Positions 6,449-7,470 of a DNA stretch of 7,470 nucleotides are shown here, in pieces. The position numbers and the translations under genes were made by a program. The DNA comes from CAZYBU01 sp964645775. GTDB taxonomy: Bacteria; Spirochaetota; UBA4802; UBA5550. The stretch is taken from positions 1 to 7,470 of the forward strand of contig CAZYBU010000067.1 of NCBI GenBank assembly GCA_964645775.1. Direction: 5' to 3'. Position 1 is the stretch's first letter, and every line of letters starts with the position of its first letter. The notes beneath the pieces were generated by a model. It saw only the letters and a list, made by a program, of their open reading frames with translations. It was not told the origin of the DNA and ran no database searches.

Positions 6449-6489
6449 TTGCCCAACATTAATATAATATATTATAAATTGTTGGGCAA
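6449..6489 (-). promoter_or_regulatory. Promoter set inside a 9-bp inverted repeat, likely autoregulatory operator
   Basis: TTGCCCAAC (6449-6457) and GTTGGGCAA (6481-6489) are perfect inverted copies around a 23-base AT-only core. On the minus strand, TTGATT (6488-6493) as -35 and TATTAT (6464-6469) as -10, 18 bp apart, form a plausible promoter; an exact TATAAT also lies at 6471-6476. One arm touches the -35 and the other lies near the start site, so a dimer on both arms would block the polymerase. It drives the two-gene cassette. Confidence 0.55.
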
Positions 6490-6694
6490 TCAAAAAGCTG
6501 CCGTTTTTAGAGGAAATTTGATTTTTGAAATGCCATGCATGTGGATGATTTCTTCAATATGTGGAAAGAGTTTAAAAAGTCTGCTCATTGATTCGAGTCA
6601 GATTTTCTTTTTCGGACTCTTCAACAAATAAGTAGTCTGCAGATACATTAAAGATTGTTGCGATTCGCTTTATCATTTCAGCAGAAGGGGACGC
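6490..6694 (-). pseudogene. Broken Xre-family helix-turn-helix regulator (C-terminal remnant)
   Basis: From 6694 down to the stop at 6572-6574 the frame reads ASPSAEMIKRIATIFNVSADY and on to Glu-Glu-Ser, the end of a Cro/C1-type HTH domain and start of its linker. The first three HTH helices are missing: upstream of 6694 the sequence becomes a GC-rich hairpin with no homology. After the stop, another frame starting at 6588 continues for 32 codons with MSRLFKLFPHIEEI, which could be the rest of the same protein after a frameshift. So the gene is truncated at its 5' end and probably frameshifted. Such regulators often control toxin-antitoxin or phage genes; it may once have regulated one of the adjacent modules. 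Confidence 0.55.
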
Positions 6695-6735
6695 CGCAGG
6701 CGGCCGGAGCCTGTAGCAGCCCGACCCTTCGTCGA
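6690..6735. repeat. GC-rich palindromic element, REP-like
   Basis: A GC-rich island in AT-rich surroundings. GCCGC (6693-6697) pairs with GCGGC (6700-6704), and CAGGC (6697-6701) can alternatively pair with GCCTG (6709-6713). It sits exactly where homology to the Xre gene breaks off, as if inserted or left by a deletion. No second copy of the full element is in the window, so repetitiveness is unproven. Confidence 0.35.
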
Positions 6736-6871
6736 AAATAAAATATACGGATACAAATGTTTTTTAAGAATGCCCGATTATCTTAACAGAAACAAGGCGA
6801 AGAGGCACGCCCTGTGCTTCCCTTAAAGACAGTATGAGAAACAGATTAATGCATAATGAGCGAGGGTTAGA
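6695..6871. other. Gene-free stretch between the Xre remnant and the toxin gene
   Basis: Apart from the two GC-rich hairpins, this interval shows no frame with coding character, no clear promoter and no recognisable gene fragment. It looks like decayed accessory DNA. Confidence 0.5.
6794..6824. repeat. GC-rich hairpin downstream of the toxin gene
   Basis: AAGG-GAAG-CAC (6794-6808, with bulges) pairs with GTG-CTTC-CCTT (6814-6824) around a GCCCT loop, about 11 base pairs. It lies 48 bases beyond the stop of the minus-strand toxin gene and has no T-run, so it is either an mRNA-stabilising hairpin or a small palindromic repeat. Confidence 0.35.
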
Positions 6872-7168
6872 TTATTTAAACGAAATATCAGGTAATTTTT
6901 TTGCGGCATGTCCAAGGTAAAGAAGTGCAATAGAATCTTCTTTCAAATGATACACAATCCGATAGTTGCGATAGATGATTTCACGTATGACAGGATCATC
7001 ATATTCTGGCACGATCCTTCCTGATTCAGGGAATGAAGATAGAAGTTCGATGTGCTCAATGATTTTCTGGGCAAAGTGTTTTGCATAATAGTCAGAGTCG
7101 TGAGAAATATAGAGAATGATCTGCTCAAAAGTAGTCAGGGCGTGCTCAGTCCATATAACAGTTCTCAT
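6872..7168 (-). CDS. ParE/RelE-superfamily toxin
   Basis: 98 residues from the preferred start, the normal size. Seen: VIWTEHALTTFEQIILYI, the first strand and helix typical of ParE; the helix ending in LSSFPESGRIVPEY; then IREIIYRNYRIVYHL, the Arg/Tyr-rich central strands; and a final strand LLYLGHAAKK. ParE members usually poison DNA gyrase and RelE members cleave mRNA on the ribosome; the sequence looks nearer ParE, so gyrase is the better guess. Two starts are possible: ATG at 7177, or ATG at 7168, which makes an ATGA overlap with the antitoxin stop and is preferred here. Translation is coupled to the antitoxin. No disruption is visible, so the toxin should be functional. Confidence 0.82.
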   Translation of the reverse strand: MRTVIWTEHALTTFEQIILYISHDSDYYAKHFAQKIIEHIELLSSFPESGRIVPEYDDPVIREIIYRNYRIVYHLKEDSIALLYLGHAAKKLPDISFK

Positions 7169-7344
7169 GTAAGCCATTTAGCAAGGCGTTTTTTGGCTTC
7201 ATCGTGAGAAAGGGTTTTTCCGTTTGTATGATCACTTAACCCTTTATCGACATTTTGTTTAAAATAGATTTCAGCCATAAGATCATCCCATGTGGCATCG
7301 TCAGGGAGATTTTGAATAATTTGCTTTGCCTGTTCTTTTATCAA
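7165..7344 (-). CDS. Antitoxin of the ParE-type toxin
   Basis: 59 residues from a TTG start at 7344. The body, with NLPDDATWDDLMAEIYFKQ followed by a Gly-x-x-Asp helix and a SHDEAKKRLAKWL tail, matches by eye the small antitoxins often found before ParE-like toxins; the tail probably wraps the toxin. The frame stays open up to a TTG at 7389, but an AAGGGA site (7354-7359) precedes the TTG at 7344 and a TATAAT box (7367-7372) lies upstream of it, so the shorter form is favoured. The stop overlaps the toxin start (ATGA). The pair is probably self-repressed. No classical ribbon-helix-helix or HTH is obvious, so how it binds DNA is unclear. Confidence 0.72.
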   Translation of the reverse strand: MIKEQAKQIIQNLPDDATWDDLMAEIYFKQNVDKGLSDHTNGKTLSHDEAKKRLAKWLT

Positions 7345-7366
7345 TGTGCTATTTCCCTTAAGTATT

Positions 7367-7372
7367 ATTATA
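7367..7372 (-). promoter_or_regulatory. -10 box of the toxin-antitoxin operon
   Basis: The minus strand reads TATAAT exactly. Seventeen bases upstream is a poor -35 (TTATAA), so activity may be weak or helped by a factor. Transcription would start near 7360, almost at the ribosome binding site. Confidence 0.4.
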
Positions 7373-7399
7373 GTGGAAAAGTATTGCAATTATAAGGCA

Positions 7400-7470
7400 A
7401 TGTCAAGTGACATTTCGCCGAACCTGCGGACCGAGGGCAAGGCGATCAAGTACCACTACGATTTTTCCCG
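7400..7470 (+). other. GC-rich start of another gene or mobile-element end, cut by the window
   Basis: Composition jumps back to GC-rich here. A frame opens at ATG 7400 (MSSDISPNLRTEGKAIKYHY, then continues) but has no ribosome binding site. The first bases form TGTCA-AG-TGACA (7401-7412), a small perfect palindrome beginning with TGT, as some insertion-sequence ends do. Too little is present to decide. Confidence 0.2.

Noticed and set aside
6416..6631. 71-codon plus-strand frame
   Set aside because: Starts on a non-ATG codon, crosses the inverted-repeat promoter and runs opposite the Xre remnant; no coding character.
6794..6824. Rho-independent terminator of the toxin operon
   Set aside because: The hairpin is bulged and is not followed by a T-run on the minus strand.

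Overview
The window splits into two unlike halves. Bases 1-5102 are a tight, GC-rich, plus-strand catabolic operon. From about 5103 to 7400 the DNA is visibly more AT-rich, its genes lie on the minus strand, and it holds small accessory modules and gene remnants. The last ~70 bases return to GC-rich sequence and may open another gene or element.

The operon reads as the core of a transaldolase-type sulfoglycolysis (sulfo-TAL) pathway. It holds the C-terminal third of a fucose/arabinose-isomerase-like protein (candidate sulfoquinovose isomerase), a GH31 sulfoquinovosidase closely resembling E. coli YihQ, a small FSA/TalC-type transaldolase (candidate sulfofructose transaldolase), a beta-hydroxyacid dehydrogenase of the 3-hydroxyisobutyrate dehydrogenase/YihU family (candidate sulfolactaldehyde reductase), and an AEC-family membrane transporter (candidate C3-sulfonate exporter). 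Inferred flow: sulfoquinovosyl glycoside -> sulfoquinovose -> sulfofructose -> fructose 6-phosphate plus sulfolactaldehyde -> dihydroxypropanesulfonate -> export. A reductase rather than an oxidase suggests a fermentative, probably anaerobic bacterium. Importer and regulator genes are not in the window. The taxon cannot be fixed from the sequence; a Spirochaetota or Firmicutes-like anaerobe is only a guess.

Points of biological interest in the operon: residues that hold the sulfonate in the E. coli enzymes are changed in both the glucosidase (Arg301 position is Gln286) and the reductase (Arg123 position is Lys120, with further changes nearby), and the exporter candidate is from an unusual family. 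A second promoter, embedded in a dyad-symmetric operator-like sequence, lies before the transaldolase gene.

The AT-rich half contains the first 18 codons of what looks like an IS256/Mutator-type transposase; a possible ~130-nt structured RNA ending in a strong terminator; a two-gene cassette of a small lysine-rich protein and a nucleotidyltransferase-fold protein, with a promoter set inside a 9-bp inverted repeat; a broken Xre-type regulator; two GC-rich hairpins; and a ParE-type toxin with its antitoxin. It looks like an accessory or defence-type patch next to a metabolic operon.
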